A stretch of 7,433 nt of DNA from Dehalococcoidia bacterium (GCA_023129355.1 JAGMCC010000059.1:1-7433); one strand, 5' to 3'; positions 1 through 5,560 are shown, numbered from the stretch's first letter. Notes: generated by a model from the sequence alone, not told the origin. Numbers and translations are program-made.

Positions 1-182
1 TTCACCGCCTTGGCCAGGATGCGCCCGGTGCTGGTCTTCCCCGTCCCGCGCGGGCCGCAGAAGAGGTAGGCGTGAGCTACCCGCCCCGTTTTAAGGGCGT
101 TCCGCAGGGTTTGGGTCACGTGGTCCTGTCCCACCACGTCGGCCAGGGTCTGGGGGCGCCACTTGCGATAATATACCTGCAT
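1..182 (-). CDS. dnaX: DNA polymerase III subunit gamma/tau, N-terminal fragment (runs off the left edge)
   Basis: This is the clamp-loader ATPase that loads the beta sliding clamp in the replisome; only the first 60 codons are present. The translation begins MQVYYRKWRPQTLADVVGQ, the hallmark DnaX/RFC opening (YRKWRP...VVGQ). After the HVTQTLRNAL helix and the AHAYLF strand comes the Walker A loop GPRGTGKTST at about residues 43-52. The ATG at 180-182 gives the normal family N-terminus, so the start is secure, although the ribosome-binding site (AAGGTCGAG) is weak. It starts 11 bp after the stop of the radical SAM gene and is probably the third gene of the ybeY operon. The zinc-binding and tau regions lie outside the window. 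Confidence 0.95.
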   Translation of the reverse strand, partial: MQVYYRKWRPQTLADVVGQDHVTQTLRNALKTGRVAHAYLFCGPRGTGKTSTGRILAKAV

Positions 183-193
183 GGTACTCGACC

Positions 194-1186
194 TTACAAT
201 CTACCGTATATCAATTTACTGTACACGGGATACTTCTCATCGCTCTCCTTGGCGGCGGCGATCAGGTCGTCCACCGCCTGGAGCATCTGCTCCTTGTCCA
301 GCGAAGGCTTGCCGTCTATCCCCCACATATGGCGGTTGGCGATATGGTCGCTGACCACGAAGTCTGATGATACCGACAGCTCCTCTATCAGCAGGCGCAC
401 CTCCCTGAGGAGACCATCAATGGTTTGCCGGCTGAACTCGCCCCGCTCATACCTTTCGGCGAGGGGGGTACCGGGAACTACGAACAGGGTGCGGAGGCGG
501 ATGAAGTGGGGGTTAATCTCGTTTAACACCCGGGCGGTTCCGCGGGAGTGCTGCTCCCACTTTTCCTGTCCACCGAGGCCGGGCATGATGTACTCGGACA
601 GCTCAAATCCGGCCTGAAGGGCCTTCTGACCGCCGAGTATCATCTCATCGGGGGTAGCTCCCTTCTGGATTATTTTTAGCAGTTCTTCATCGCCGGTCTC
701 CAGCCCCACGTGAAGCCGGGTAAGGCCGGCCTCCCGCAGCATTTTTAGCTCCTCAGGCGTTTTCTTGACCAGGGTTTTTGCCCGGCCGTAGCTGGTAACC
801 CTTTCCAGTGTGGGGAAGGTTTCGTAGAGGAACCTGACGATCTCGGCCAGGTCCTCCGCCTTCATGATGATGCTGTTGGAGTCGGCGATAAAGGCGTGCT
901 TTACCACCCCGTCATTGAGCCAGTATATACCATTGGCTTGGGCAACCGACCCAACGCGGTCCCCGTATCCATTCTTCCACGCCCATTCCTTTATCGCATC
1001 GGTTTCCATCTTCATTGCGCGGATATCATTCTTGACATCATCAGCGGTTCTGATTTCCAGCTTGGCGCCCTTATACATGCAGCAGAACTCGCACCTGTTC
1101 CAGGAGCAGTTTCTGGTCGCCCTGACCAGGAGGCTGTAGGCTTCGGTGGGCGGTCTGAAGGGCGGCTGCTCATAATAGAAGTTCAT
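194..1186 (-). CDS. Radical SAM protein of unknown substrate
   Basis: A 330-aa radical SAM enzyme. The cluster-binding motif is near the N-terminus: C27, C32 and C35 in RNCSWNRCEFC, a CX4CX2C spacing in place of the textbook CX3CX2C, followed by another Cys at 36. Later barrel motifs typical of the COG1032-like stand-alone group are visible: ADSNS (101-105), TSYGRAKT (131-138), a GLETGDEE strand (151-158) that usually contributes to SAM binding, and MPGLGG (191-196). No B12-binding domain precedes the barrel and no C-terminal SPASM-type cysteine cluster is seen. A ribosome-binding AGGAG (1196-1200) lies 9 nt before the ATG, inside the end of ybeY; the two genes overlap by 17 bp, so translational coupling is likely. 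The context between ybeY and dnaX does not reveal the substrate. RNA or cofactor modification is possible but unsupported. Confidence 0.92.
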   Translation of the reverse strand: MNFYYEQPPFRPPTEAYSLLVRATRNCSWNRCEFCCMYKGAKLEIRTADDVKNDIRAMKMETDAIKEWAWKNGYGDRVGSVAQANGIYWLNDGVVKHAFIADSNSIIMKAEDLAEIVRFLYETFPTLERVTSYGRAKTLVKKTPEELKMLREAGLTRLHVGLETGDEELLKIIQKGATPDEMILGGQKALQAGFELSEYIMPGLGGQEKWEQHSRGTARVLNEINPHFIRLRTLFVVPGTPLAERYERGEFSRQTIDGLLREVRLLIEELSVSSDFVVSDHIANRHMWGIDGKPSLDKEQMLQAVDDLIAAAKESDEKYPVYSKLIYGRL

Positions 1187-1658
1187 CGGTGAGTTCTCCT
1201 AACACTCTTTTCTCCTCAGCCCTCATTCTGGCTTCAGCCGCCTCATCCTCATCCTTGTGGCCCAGTAGATGAAGCACGCCGTGGATCACCAGTAGCGCCA
1301 GCTCCCGCTCCAGGGGGTGTTTGTGCTCCTTCGCCTGAATTGCGGCCTGGGGATAGGAGAGGAGCACCTCGCCGAGGTGAGCCGCTCCGTCGGGGGGGGA
1401 TATAAATGGGGTTTCCGCCGCATCCTGGCTATTCTCGCTAAGGGCGAAGGAGAGCACGTCGGTGGTCTCATCCCTTCCCCGGTAGCTTCGATTGAGCTGG
1501 CGAATCGTCTCATCGTCGGTTATCACCAGTCCCAGCTCCACGGGAGAATTCACCTCTTCCAGGGCAAGGGTCTTTTCCACCACTCGCCTGAGCCACTCCT
1601 CAGCGATGTATCCCTGAAAGGGCTTATCAATCTTTACATAAAGCTCGAACCCGGTCAT
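1170..1658 (-). CDS. ybeY: Endoribonuclease YbeY (rRNA maturation factor), with an unusual third metal ligand position
   Basis: A 162-aa member of the UPF0054 family of metal-dependent RNases that act in 16S rRNA 3'-end maturation and ribosome quality control. Family motifs: LNRSYRGRDETTDVLSF (55-71), LGEVLLS (95-101) and the metal site HGVLHLLGHKD (126-136). The usual motif is HGxLHLxGxDH; here H126 and H130 are present, but the third-ligand position (136) is Asp and a His sits two residues earlier (134). A longer reading from 1703 would add 15 residues. I prefer the ATG at 1658 because the family starts there and because a good -10 element (1683-1688) would lie inside the longer version. 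The SD before 1658 is weak (GGCGG). It is the first gene of the ybeY / radical SAM / dnaX operon. Confidence 0.93.
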   Translation of the reverse strand: MTGFELYVKIDKPFQGYIAEEWLRRVVEKTLALEEVNSPVELGLVITDDETIRQLNRSYRGRDETTDVLSFALSENSQDAAETPFISPPDGAAHLGEVLLSYPQAAIQAKEHKHPLERELALLVIHGVLHLLGHKDEDEAAEARMRAEEKRVLGELTDELLL

Positions 1659-1682
1659 AAAAATACCGCCATCCCTGTCGGA

Positions 1683-1711
1683 ATCATAGCACAGCAGGGG
1701 CAATTCTTCAA
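1683..1711 (-). promoter_or_regulatory. Probable sigma70 promoter of the ybeY operon
   Basis: Reading the minus strand, TTGAAG (1706-1711) is followed by a 17-bp spacer and TATGAT (1683-1688), the latter preceded by TGC, which makes an extended -10. Predicted transcription starts near 1676, 18 nt before the ybeY ATG at 1658. The left 31-bp direct repeat begins only 8 bp upstream of this -35. The match is by eye and unscored. Confidence 0.6.
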
Positions 1712-1718
1712 TATTTTG

Positions 1719-1749
1719 TACTCGTCCAGCATATTAGTGGCACGTCATC
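1719..1749 (+). repeat. 31-bp direct repeat, left copy
   Basis: 29 of 31 bases match 3255-3285 in the same orientation; the first 24 are identical, then two mismatches, then TCATC. It lies at the GC-rich/AT-rich junction immediately upstream of the ybeY promoter. With its partner it brackets the retropepsin island. Confidence 0.85.
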
Positions 1750-1980
1750 AAACGGCGAGGGAACATCTGTGATAGGGACAAGCGCAGGCATCTCACACAT
1801 AACTTGCGAATCCACCACATCGACCGAAATCCCCACAACAACAGGCTAAGTAACATAAGGGTATTATGTGAGCGTCACCACATAGATTTACACCGAAGGG
1901 CTAAACGGAAAGTAACTAAGGTTTAATAGTTATTCAATCCTAGACTACAGCCTCGCTAAATCCTGCAACTTGGTGTAGTT
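1750..1980. other. Non-coding stretch between the ybeY promoter and the retropepsin gene
   Basis: No credible gene is seen. The clearest structure is around 1855-1885: CATAA/TTATG arms, overlapped by a TATGTG...CACATA pairing with an 8-nt centre. Neither is followed by a T-tract on the minus strand, so I see no convincing terminator for the protease unit; its transcripts may read on towards ybeY. Confidence 0.5.
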
Positions 1981-2379
1981 TTAGGGAACTTTCTTTAGAC
2001 GGACAAGACCAGTTCTATGCTTAACTCTTAGATCAAAGTATTGCAATACATCACGTCCCAATATACAAGGATTAGGCGGTTGTTCTAGGCCTCCTGGCCC
2101 AACCTGTTGAATCTGCAAGTCAATAATAAACGGTAGAGGCGTTCCGTTTTCTTCTACTAGTATTACCATAGCTCTTTCCCTATAATATGCACCATGACCA
2201 CCTATTCCACGAGAAGACACGAGAGTAGACTGCCGCATCCTGTTTTGCCAAGCTAATACTACCGTGCCATGTAGGCATGTATTTGAAGAACCAGTGTCAA
2301 TCATGAAGCGAATCCACCCGCTGTGGAGTCTAAGCCGAGGAAGATAAACAAATCCCTGCACGCCTGGTGCAGGGATCAT
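1981..2379 (-). CDS. Retropepsin-like aspartic protease, single domain
   Basis: A 132-aa clan AA protein of the bacterial retropepsin-like type, expected to work as a homodimer because only one catalytic triplet is present. The catalytic motif is FMIDTGSSNTCL with Asp28 in DTGSS. A GIGGHG segment (58-63) is in the right place for a flap. CILGRDVLQYFDL (105-117) is the hydrophobic-hydrophobic-Gly element that closes the fold. There is no signal peptide or membrane segment, so it is probably cytoplasmic. The start could be ATG 2379 or GTG 2385; neither has a Shine-Dalgarno at a useful distance. A perfect 10-bp hairpin covers codons 2-10. The gene follows the DUF5678-like gene after 48 bp on the same strand and is probably co-transcribed with it. 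Its substrate is unknown; the neighbouring protein is one candidate. Confidence 0.85.
   Translation of the reverse strand: MIPAPGVQGFVYLPRLRLHSGWIRFMIDTGSSNTCLHGTVVLAWQNRMRQSTLVSSRGIGGHGAYYRERAMVILVEENGTPLPFIIDLQIQQVGPGGLEQPPNPCILGRDVLQYFDLRVKHRTGLVRLKKVP
2352..2376 (-). repeat. Perfect 10-bp inverted repeat at the protease start codon
   Basis: ATCCCTGCAC (2352-2361) and GTGCAGGGAT (2367-2376) are exact complements separated by 5 nt. In the minus-strand mRNA the stem begins at codon 2, directly after the ATG at 2377-2379, so it would sit in the initiating ribosome's footprint. It is coding, so conservation of the protein alone could account for part of it. Confidence 0.7.
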
Positions 2380-2427
2380 ATGCACGAAACCGAAAGTTTA
2401 TAGAAATCCCTTGACCAAATACAATCC

Positions 2428-2718
2428 TTAGAATAAAGCTACGGTTTCCTTGCTTGAAAGGAAACTAATCAGCACCTCACTTGTTGATAGATTCTTACTC
2501 TCTATCATCTTGATCAAAGTCTCAGCATCGTTAGCAGCGGCTTGAACGCTACCATTATAAACAGCAATCCATTGATCCGTATATTCTTGTAACAGTTCCT
2601 CTTGATTCTGCTCAAGATACTCCGAATCACTCCTATATTGTTTCGCCTGCTTCTCAAACCTCTCTCTGCCACCAACCAATTCTATCGCCCGGCTTAACTC
2701 AGTACTTAACGATGTCAT
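2428..2718 (-). CDS. Small DUF5678-like protein, partner of the protease
   Basis: A 96-aa acidic, soluble protein of unknown function. The N-terminal half (about 1-45) is polar, helical and rich in Glu, Gln and Lys. The C-terminal half, from YTDQWIAVYNGSVQAAANDA onward, has the pattern of DUF5678: an aromatic-W-(I/V)-A strand, a short turn (NGS), a second strand, then a helix (AETLIKMIES) and a last strand (EVLISFL). I assign this by pattern; no profile was run. The ATG at 2718 is preceded by GGAGGGAGATGG, with its core 10-13 nt away, which is slightly long. It is the first well-supported gene of the unit that ends with the retropepsin-like protease, and I have an unverified impression that DUF5678 proteins and retropepsins neighbour each other elsewhere. 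It could be a substrate, adaptor or inhibitor of the protease. Confidence 0.6.
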   Translation of the reverse strand: MTSLSTELSRAIELVGGRERFEKQAKQYRSDSEYLEQNQEELLQEYTDQWIAVYNGSVQAAANDAETLIKMIESKNLSTSEVLISFLSSKETVALF

Positions 2719-2896
2719 TAGCTACCATCTCCCTCCGATTATGTATATAAATATCAGCACTCAGCCTAGAATATCGAGTCCCCAAATACACATATTTAGT
2801 GCTGGAGACTAATGACTCGATGAACGAAAATACAATGCGTACAATGGGTGAGTAAACGGAGATGTAAAAGAGAGTGTACATTAAACCAACCACCAC
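2699..2896 (-). CDS. Doubtful small ORF with a hydrophobic N-terminus
   Basis: A 65-codon frame opening with GTG (2894-2896), with an internal ATG at 2881. Residues 1-30 are strongly hydrophobic and could form one membrane segment (GLMYTLFYISVYSPIVRIVF); the rest is polar and Tyr/Arg rich. It overlaps the start of the DUF5678-like gene by 20 bp, and that gene's ribosome-binding site lies inside it. The strong Shine-Dalgarno upstream (2928-2935) is about 31 nt from the GTG, too far to serve it. It may be a leader peptide or chance. Confidence 0.22.
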   Translation of the reverse strand: MVVGLMYTLFYISVYSPIVRIVFSFIESLVSSTKYVYLGTRYSRLSADIYIHNRREMVANDIVKY

Positions 2897-2918
2897 CTAT
2901 ACCACCACTTATCTTTTC

Positions 2919-2971
2919 CAGAGCCAACCTCCTTTCAGTAACCCTTTTAGGGAAGGGCTTTTATGGCTCTG
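2919..2971 (-). promoter_or_regulatory. Structured leader with a Shine-Dalgarno lacking a good start codon
   Basis: In the minus-strand transcript, CAGAGCC (2965-2971) can pair with GGCTCTG (2919-2925), enclosing a smaller stem AGCCCTT/AAGGGTT (about 2937-2957) and the sequence AAAGGAGG (2928-2935). This is the strongest ribosome-binding site in the island, yet no ATG or GTG follows at 5-10 nt; only a CTG at 2921 has proper spacing, opening a 41-codon frame ending at 2796. The outer pairing could mask the site. It may be a cis-regulatory leader or the remnant of a lost upstream gene. Confidence 0.45.
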
Positions 2972-2993
2972 CCTAGAAGTATAATGGATCAAT

Positions 2994-3022
2994 AACATAT
3001 CATCACAATATCAGTTTGTCAA
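2994..3022 (-). promoter_or_regulatory. Proximal promoter of the DUF5678/retropepsin unit
   Basis: Minus strand: a perfect TTGACA (3017-3022), 17-bp spacer, TATGTT (2994-2999) preceded by TGA, i.e. an extended -10. Predicted start near 2987, giving a leader of about 270 nt before the DUF5678-like ATG. Confidence 0.6.
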
Positions 3023-3036
3023 TACCCCCTAACACA

Positions 3037-3065
3037 ATTCTACATCACCTACATTACAATGTCAA
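3037..3065 (-). promoter_or_regulatory. Distal promoter of the DUF5678/retropepsin unit
   Basis: Minus strand: a perfect TTGACA (3060-3065), 17-bp spacer, TAGAAT (3037-3042), a 5/6 match to TATAAT. It lies exactly 43 bp upstream of the proximal promoter. The AT-rich block 3066-3128 lies directly upstream of its -35 and could act as an UP element. Best sigma70 match in the island. Confidence 0.65.
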
Positions 3066-3254
3066 TACAATATATTAGCTATATTTATGTTAATGTATAT
3101 ATAATTATAATATATTTATTTATTATTACTATGGTAAGTATTCTATAGTAGAATTAGCACAAATTGAGCGTTTTGTCAATCTATTCTTGACATAATGCTC
3201 TAAGCGCCACAAATTATTAGGGATTACAGACATCAACCTAAACCGAACAGAGCC
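3066..3254. other. AT-rich non-coding block, possible UP element or bent DNA
   Basis: The stretch 3096-3128 contains no G or C at all (33 bases of A/T, with ATATATA and TTATTTATTATT runs), and the whole 3060-3180 area is the most AT-rich of the window. No ORF or RNA gene is seen. A TGTCAA-7 nt-TTGACA symmetric pair at 3174-3192 provides two back-to-back -35-like words, but neither has a convincing -10. Confidence 0.5.
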
Positions 3255-3297
3255 TACTCGTCCAGCATATTAGTGGCATATCATCTTATGGCTCTGT
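3247..3297 (+). repeat. 8-bp inverted repeat enclosing the right direct repeat
   Basis: ACAGAGCC (3247-3254) and GGCTCTGT (3290-3297) are exact complements around a 35-bp centre that contains the whole right copy of the direct repeat. The inner seven bases of the arms are the same as those of the leader structure at 2919-2971. Confidence 0.6.
3255..3285 (+). repeat. 31-bp direct repeat, right copy
   Basis: Matches 1719-1749 at 29 of 31 positions, same orientation. It marks the right end of the AT-rich retropepsin island, 10 bp before dispersed-repeat copy 1 begins. Confidence 0.85.
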
Positions 3298-3329
3298 ATG
3301 CCCGTCACAAAGTGACTGGTATGCTTTTT
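3296..3329 (+). terminator. Intrinsic-terminator-like hairpin at the head of repeat copy 1
   Basis: GTATGCCCGTCAC (3296-3308) pairs with GTGACTGGTATGC (3312-3324) over 12 of 13 positions, counting two G-U pairs, with an AAA loop, then TTTTT (3325-3329). No plus-strand gene is seen upstream of it, so it appears to belong to the repeat. Confidence 0.6.
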
Positions 3330-3436
3330 GTAGCGAAGGCGGTATTAAGGTAGGTTGCATGGGAAGCATTGTGAGTTCACGGAGTAGTAAGACGGTTAGA
3401 TGGAGATTGCATTTAGGATGGCATGTTTACAATCGA

Positions 3437-3456
3437 CGAAACGGCGTGCCGTTTCG
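3437..3456 (+). repeat. Perfect 9-bp inverted repeat inside copy 1
   Basis: CGAAACGGC (3437-3445) and GCCGTTTCG (3448-3456) with a 2-base centre. It could form a cruciform or stop minus-strand transcription past the FAD gene, but no T-tract follows on either strand. Absent from copy 2 (deleted) and not preserved in copy 3. Confidence 0.55.
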
Positions 3457-3572
3457 ACTAGCCCTGTTGAAATAGTTCGCCAGATAAGCTAATGAACCCT
3501 TGTGCGTGCGTGATGTAGTTACAAAGTTGGAAGGGTTATGCTGGCAAAGGTGAGGATGATCTAGCTCCTGCA

Positions 3573-5303
3573 CTATTTTGGCACTACCTTGCCCGCCTCC
3601 TCCAGCTTTTTCATGATGATCTTCTGTTGCTCAACTAAGGAATCAGGCTCTTCCATCCCCGGCTCCTCCCATGGCTTTGGCAGCCCCATATCCTTGGAGA
3701 TAATCTTATAGCAGTTGTAAGCCTCGCTGGACCCCGAGTTGGCTCCCATATGCCAGGCGCACCCGGTAGCGTACAGGTTCTTTATCGGGGTCCTGTGGTT
3801 CGCCAGCTCGGGGGTGGGCCTGTTCTCGAAGAATTGATACGGGACATGATCGACAACGGTCATGGTGCCGTTGGGAGCCATGTTCAGCAGCCGGCAGTGA
3901 TCTAAGGGACAGTTGCTGTCCACTCCGATGATATTGTCCCAGGTCATATTGGGAGCATGCCTCTGCCAGATGCTTATCAGTTCTTCAGCGTACCGCTTCT
4001 TTATTTCCAGCCATTCCTTCTCGGTATGGGCAGTGGCAGGAGGGCCAAGCTGCTCGTTATTGGCGATGTGCTTCCCTGGAGGTGCGAAGGAAGGATCAAC
4101 CAGGCTGTGACACCAGACGACGGGACAATAGTCCTCAATGGGAGGCCACTTGCCCAGCCTGGTATAGTAGCACTCCCGGGCGACATGCTCGGGATCAGCA
4201 TCCTCTGCCAGCCCGAGCCAGTAACACTCATTTATATCTGGGTTGAACGCTGCCGCTTCATACTTGGGTGCCTCATGGATGGCGAAACTGTACCACATCA
4301 GGCAGGCGAAGCTGGTTTCTAGAAGCTCCACGCGGCGCGAGACTTTGTAGTCAAAATGCTCTCTACCTATCAAATCGAAGACAAGTTGCTGTGGGCTTAA
4401 GGTACTCACCACTAGCCTTCTCGCCGTGATCTCAGAGCCATCGGTGAGGCGGATGCCCCTGGCTGCGCCATTCTCAATGATGGCCTTCTCCACTTCGCAG
4501 TGGGTGAAGAACTTGCACCCGTCGCGGACCAGTATCTTGTGGGCGGCATGGGCTACCTGGTGGGTTCCCCCTCTGGCGAAACTTATATTAGGCATTGTTC
4601 CAGCTAAGCCGATCGCTGCGTTCCCGAACCCAGGTTGATTAACATCGAACGCCGAAGAAAGAGCGAATCTGACACTACAGTACTGCAACTCCGGGCTTTC
4701 CCAGAATTCACGTGCTATGCGTATATGGCTGGATGCGAGGACTAACGAATCTGGGTCAAACCCGGCTTCCACAAACTCTGGATATACAGCTATTTGCCTC
4801 TCTAACTGACCGGGGTCGGCAGCGCGGAACTCCGCGGGGTTGAAAATCATATCCATCTGCACCCTCTGCATTGCTTCCCCTAACCATACCTTCCTCAGTT
4901 TGAGCCACTTCTCGGCATCCCTTTCCGAGAAGCGGGCAAGCTCCTTCGCCGTGCGCTCCTGGCTCATGTCATGCTTGTCACTATAGATGGCCAGGCAGGT
5001 CTGATTATTTCTGAAGACAGCCCCGTCACTGCAAAGGTGTTGGTCGATCTGGGCTCCATAGTCCCAGAACTCAGGGAAATCGCGCCAGAGCGGAAGGTAA
5101 TACCAGGGCAGCTGTATTGCGGCGTGTGTATTGCCGCGGAAGCCCGGAGCTGAGGTCTCCTCGGTGGCCAGGCCGCCGCCGATCTCATGTCTCCTTTCAA
5201 ATATGCCAACACTCATGCCGGCATACTTGACTAGGTACATGGCTAGAAAAAGGGCCTTAGTCCCTCCACCAACTATCACTACATCAAAGGTTTCATCGGG
5301 CAT
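3573..5303 (-). CDS. FAD-dependent oxidoreductase of the phytoene-desaturase-like type
   Basis: A 576-aa flavoprotein of the COG1233 / NAD(P)-FAD amine-oxidase-like fold. The N-terminal dinucleotide-binding site is DVVIVGGGTKALFLAMYL (G12-G13-G14), followed by the ribose-binding acid in IFERR (E36) and a GGGLATEE stretch (42-49). GGTHQVAHAAHKIL (245-258) is the conserved substrate-domain element. The C-terminal FAD-closing motif is NLYATG (509-514) with GANSGSSEAYN (520-530). Family members desaturate, isomerise or dehydrogenate hydrophobic substrates; the specificity here is unknown. There is no signal peptide or membrane helix. GAGGAGG lies 6-7 nt before the ATG, so the start is secure. It is divergent from the acyl-CoA dehydrogenase gene, with dispersed-repeat copies on both sides. 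An unusually polar C-terminal tail (about 545-576, Lys/Glu rich) follows the fold. Confidence 0.9.
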   Translation of the reverse strand: MPDETFDVVIVGGGTKALFLAMYLVKYAGMSVGIFERRHEIGGGLATEETSAPGFRGNTHAAIQLPWYYLPLWRDFPEFWDYGAQIDQHLCSDGAVFRNNQTCLAIYSDKHDMSQERTAKELARFSERDAEKWLKLRKVWLGEAMQRVQMDMIFNPAEFRAADPGQLERQIAVYPEFVEAGFDPDSLVLASSHIRIAREFWESPELQYCSVRFALSSAFDVNQPGFGNAAIGLAGTMPNISFARGGTHQVAHAAHKILVRDGCKFFTHCEVEKAIIENGAARGIRLTDGSEITARRLVVSTLSPQQLVFDLIGREHFDYKVSRRVELLETSFACLMWYSFAIHEAPKYEAAAFNPDINECYWLGLAEDADPEHVARECYYTRLGKWPPIEDYCPVVWCHSLVDPSFAPPGKHIANNEQLGPPATAHTEKEWLEIKKRYAEELISIWQRHAPNMTWDNIIGVDSNCPLDHCRLLNMAPNGTMTVVDHVPYQFFENRPTPELANHRTPIKNLYATGCAWHMGANSGSSEAYNCYKIISKDMGLPKPWEEPGMEEPDSLVEQQKIIMKKLEEAGKVVPK

Positions 5304-5421
5304 CGTAGCCTCCTCGCAGTCTTACCTCAGACGCAAAGGTAAAAGTTTGCATATTGGGCATTTGGTCAGTTGTATATAGGAAATTAGGATGATCCACCTC
5401 CGGTGGGATTTCGGTGGCCTT

Positions 5422-5449
5422 ATTATAGCGCTACCAGCCTCGCTGTGAA
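5422..5449 (-). promoter_or_regulatory. Probable promoter of the FAD oxidoreductase gene
   Basis: Minus strand: TTCACA (5444-5449, 5/6 match to TTGACA), 16-bp spacer and a perfect TATAAT (5422-5427). Transcription would start near 5415, giving a leader of about 110 nt. The palindrome TAGCGCTA abuts the -10 and is a plausible operator. Confidence 0.6.
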
Positions 5450-5464
5450 GACTTAAAAGTAATA

Positions 5465-5490
5465 CTAGCTGGTCTAAAGTGACCTGCTAG
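5465..5490 (-). promoter_or_regulatory. Inverted repeat upstream of the FAD gene promoter, candidate regulator site
   Basis: CTAGCTGGTC (5465-5474) and GACCTGCTAG (5481-5490) are complementary at 9 of 10 positions around a 6-bp centre. The site lies about 16 bp upstream of the -35, where activators commonly bind. A hairpin role is equally possible. Confidence 0.4.
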
Positions 5491-5560
5491 CTTCCTCCTC
5501 TCCAAATCCGCCTAGCTGTGCTCTTTGCGCCATTATAGCACTTGAGCAATAACAAGCACG

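Larger units (their letters stand above)
3295..3542 (+). repeat. Dispersed repeat, copy 1 (longest, 248 bp)
   Basis: Shares its first ~79 bp and last 39 bp with copy 2 (5561-5678), the last block with a single mismatch, and its first ~150 bp with copy 3 (7132-7281) at lower identity (about 70% by eye). From the left it holds a terminator-like hairpin with T5, a conserved stretch ending GGGAAGCATT, a middle segment with a second hairpin (3437-3456), and the 3' block that starts GCGTGCGTGATGTAG. It ends 30 bp before the stop codon of the FAD oxidoreductase gene. No transposase is encoded. It may be a non-autonomous mobile element or a decayed transposon end. Confidence 0.8.
5304..5560. other. 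Upstream region of the FAD oxidoreductase gene
   Basis: No gene seen. It holds the likely promoter (5422-5449), an inverted repeat upstream of it (5465-5490), the 8-bp palindrome TAGCGCTA (5426-5433) touching the -10, and a CCACC/GGTGG hairpin near 5396. A second TATAAT on the minus strand (5532-5537) has no -35 partner. Confidence 0.5.

Noticed and set aside
72..617. 181-codon plus-strand frame opposite dnaX and the radical SAM gene
   Set aside because: It lies antisense to two well-supported genes, its translation is low-complexity Ser/Arg/Pro, and it has no ribosome-binding site.
1317..1772. 151-codon plus-strand frame opposite ybeY
   Set aside because: Shadow of the conserved ybeY frame; no family resemblance.
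3187..3216. Plus-strand promoter beginning with TTGACA at 3187
   Set aside because: The only -10-like word (AATTAT) is 19 bp away, a weak match, and no plus-strand gene follows.
1719..3285. CRISPR array or tRNA-linked attachment site
   Set aside because: Only two repeat copies 1.5 kb apart, no regular spacers and no tRNA gene recognised nearby.
3391..3405. Integron attC-like GTTRRRY word (GTTAGAT) in the repeat
   Set aside because: A 7-base degenerate match with no partner core site at the expected spacing and no integrase gene.
3295..3542. Repeat read as a group II (class C) intron, which inserts after terminators
   Set aside because: A terminator hairpin precedes it, but there is no GTGYG-like 5' end right after the T-tract, no domain V-like hairpin and no maturase.
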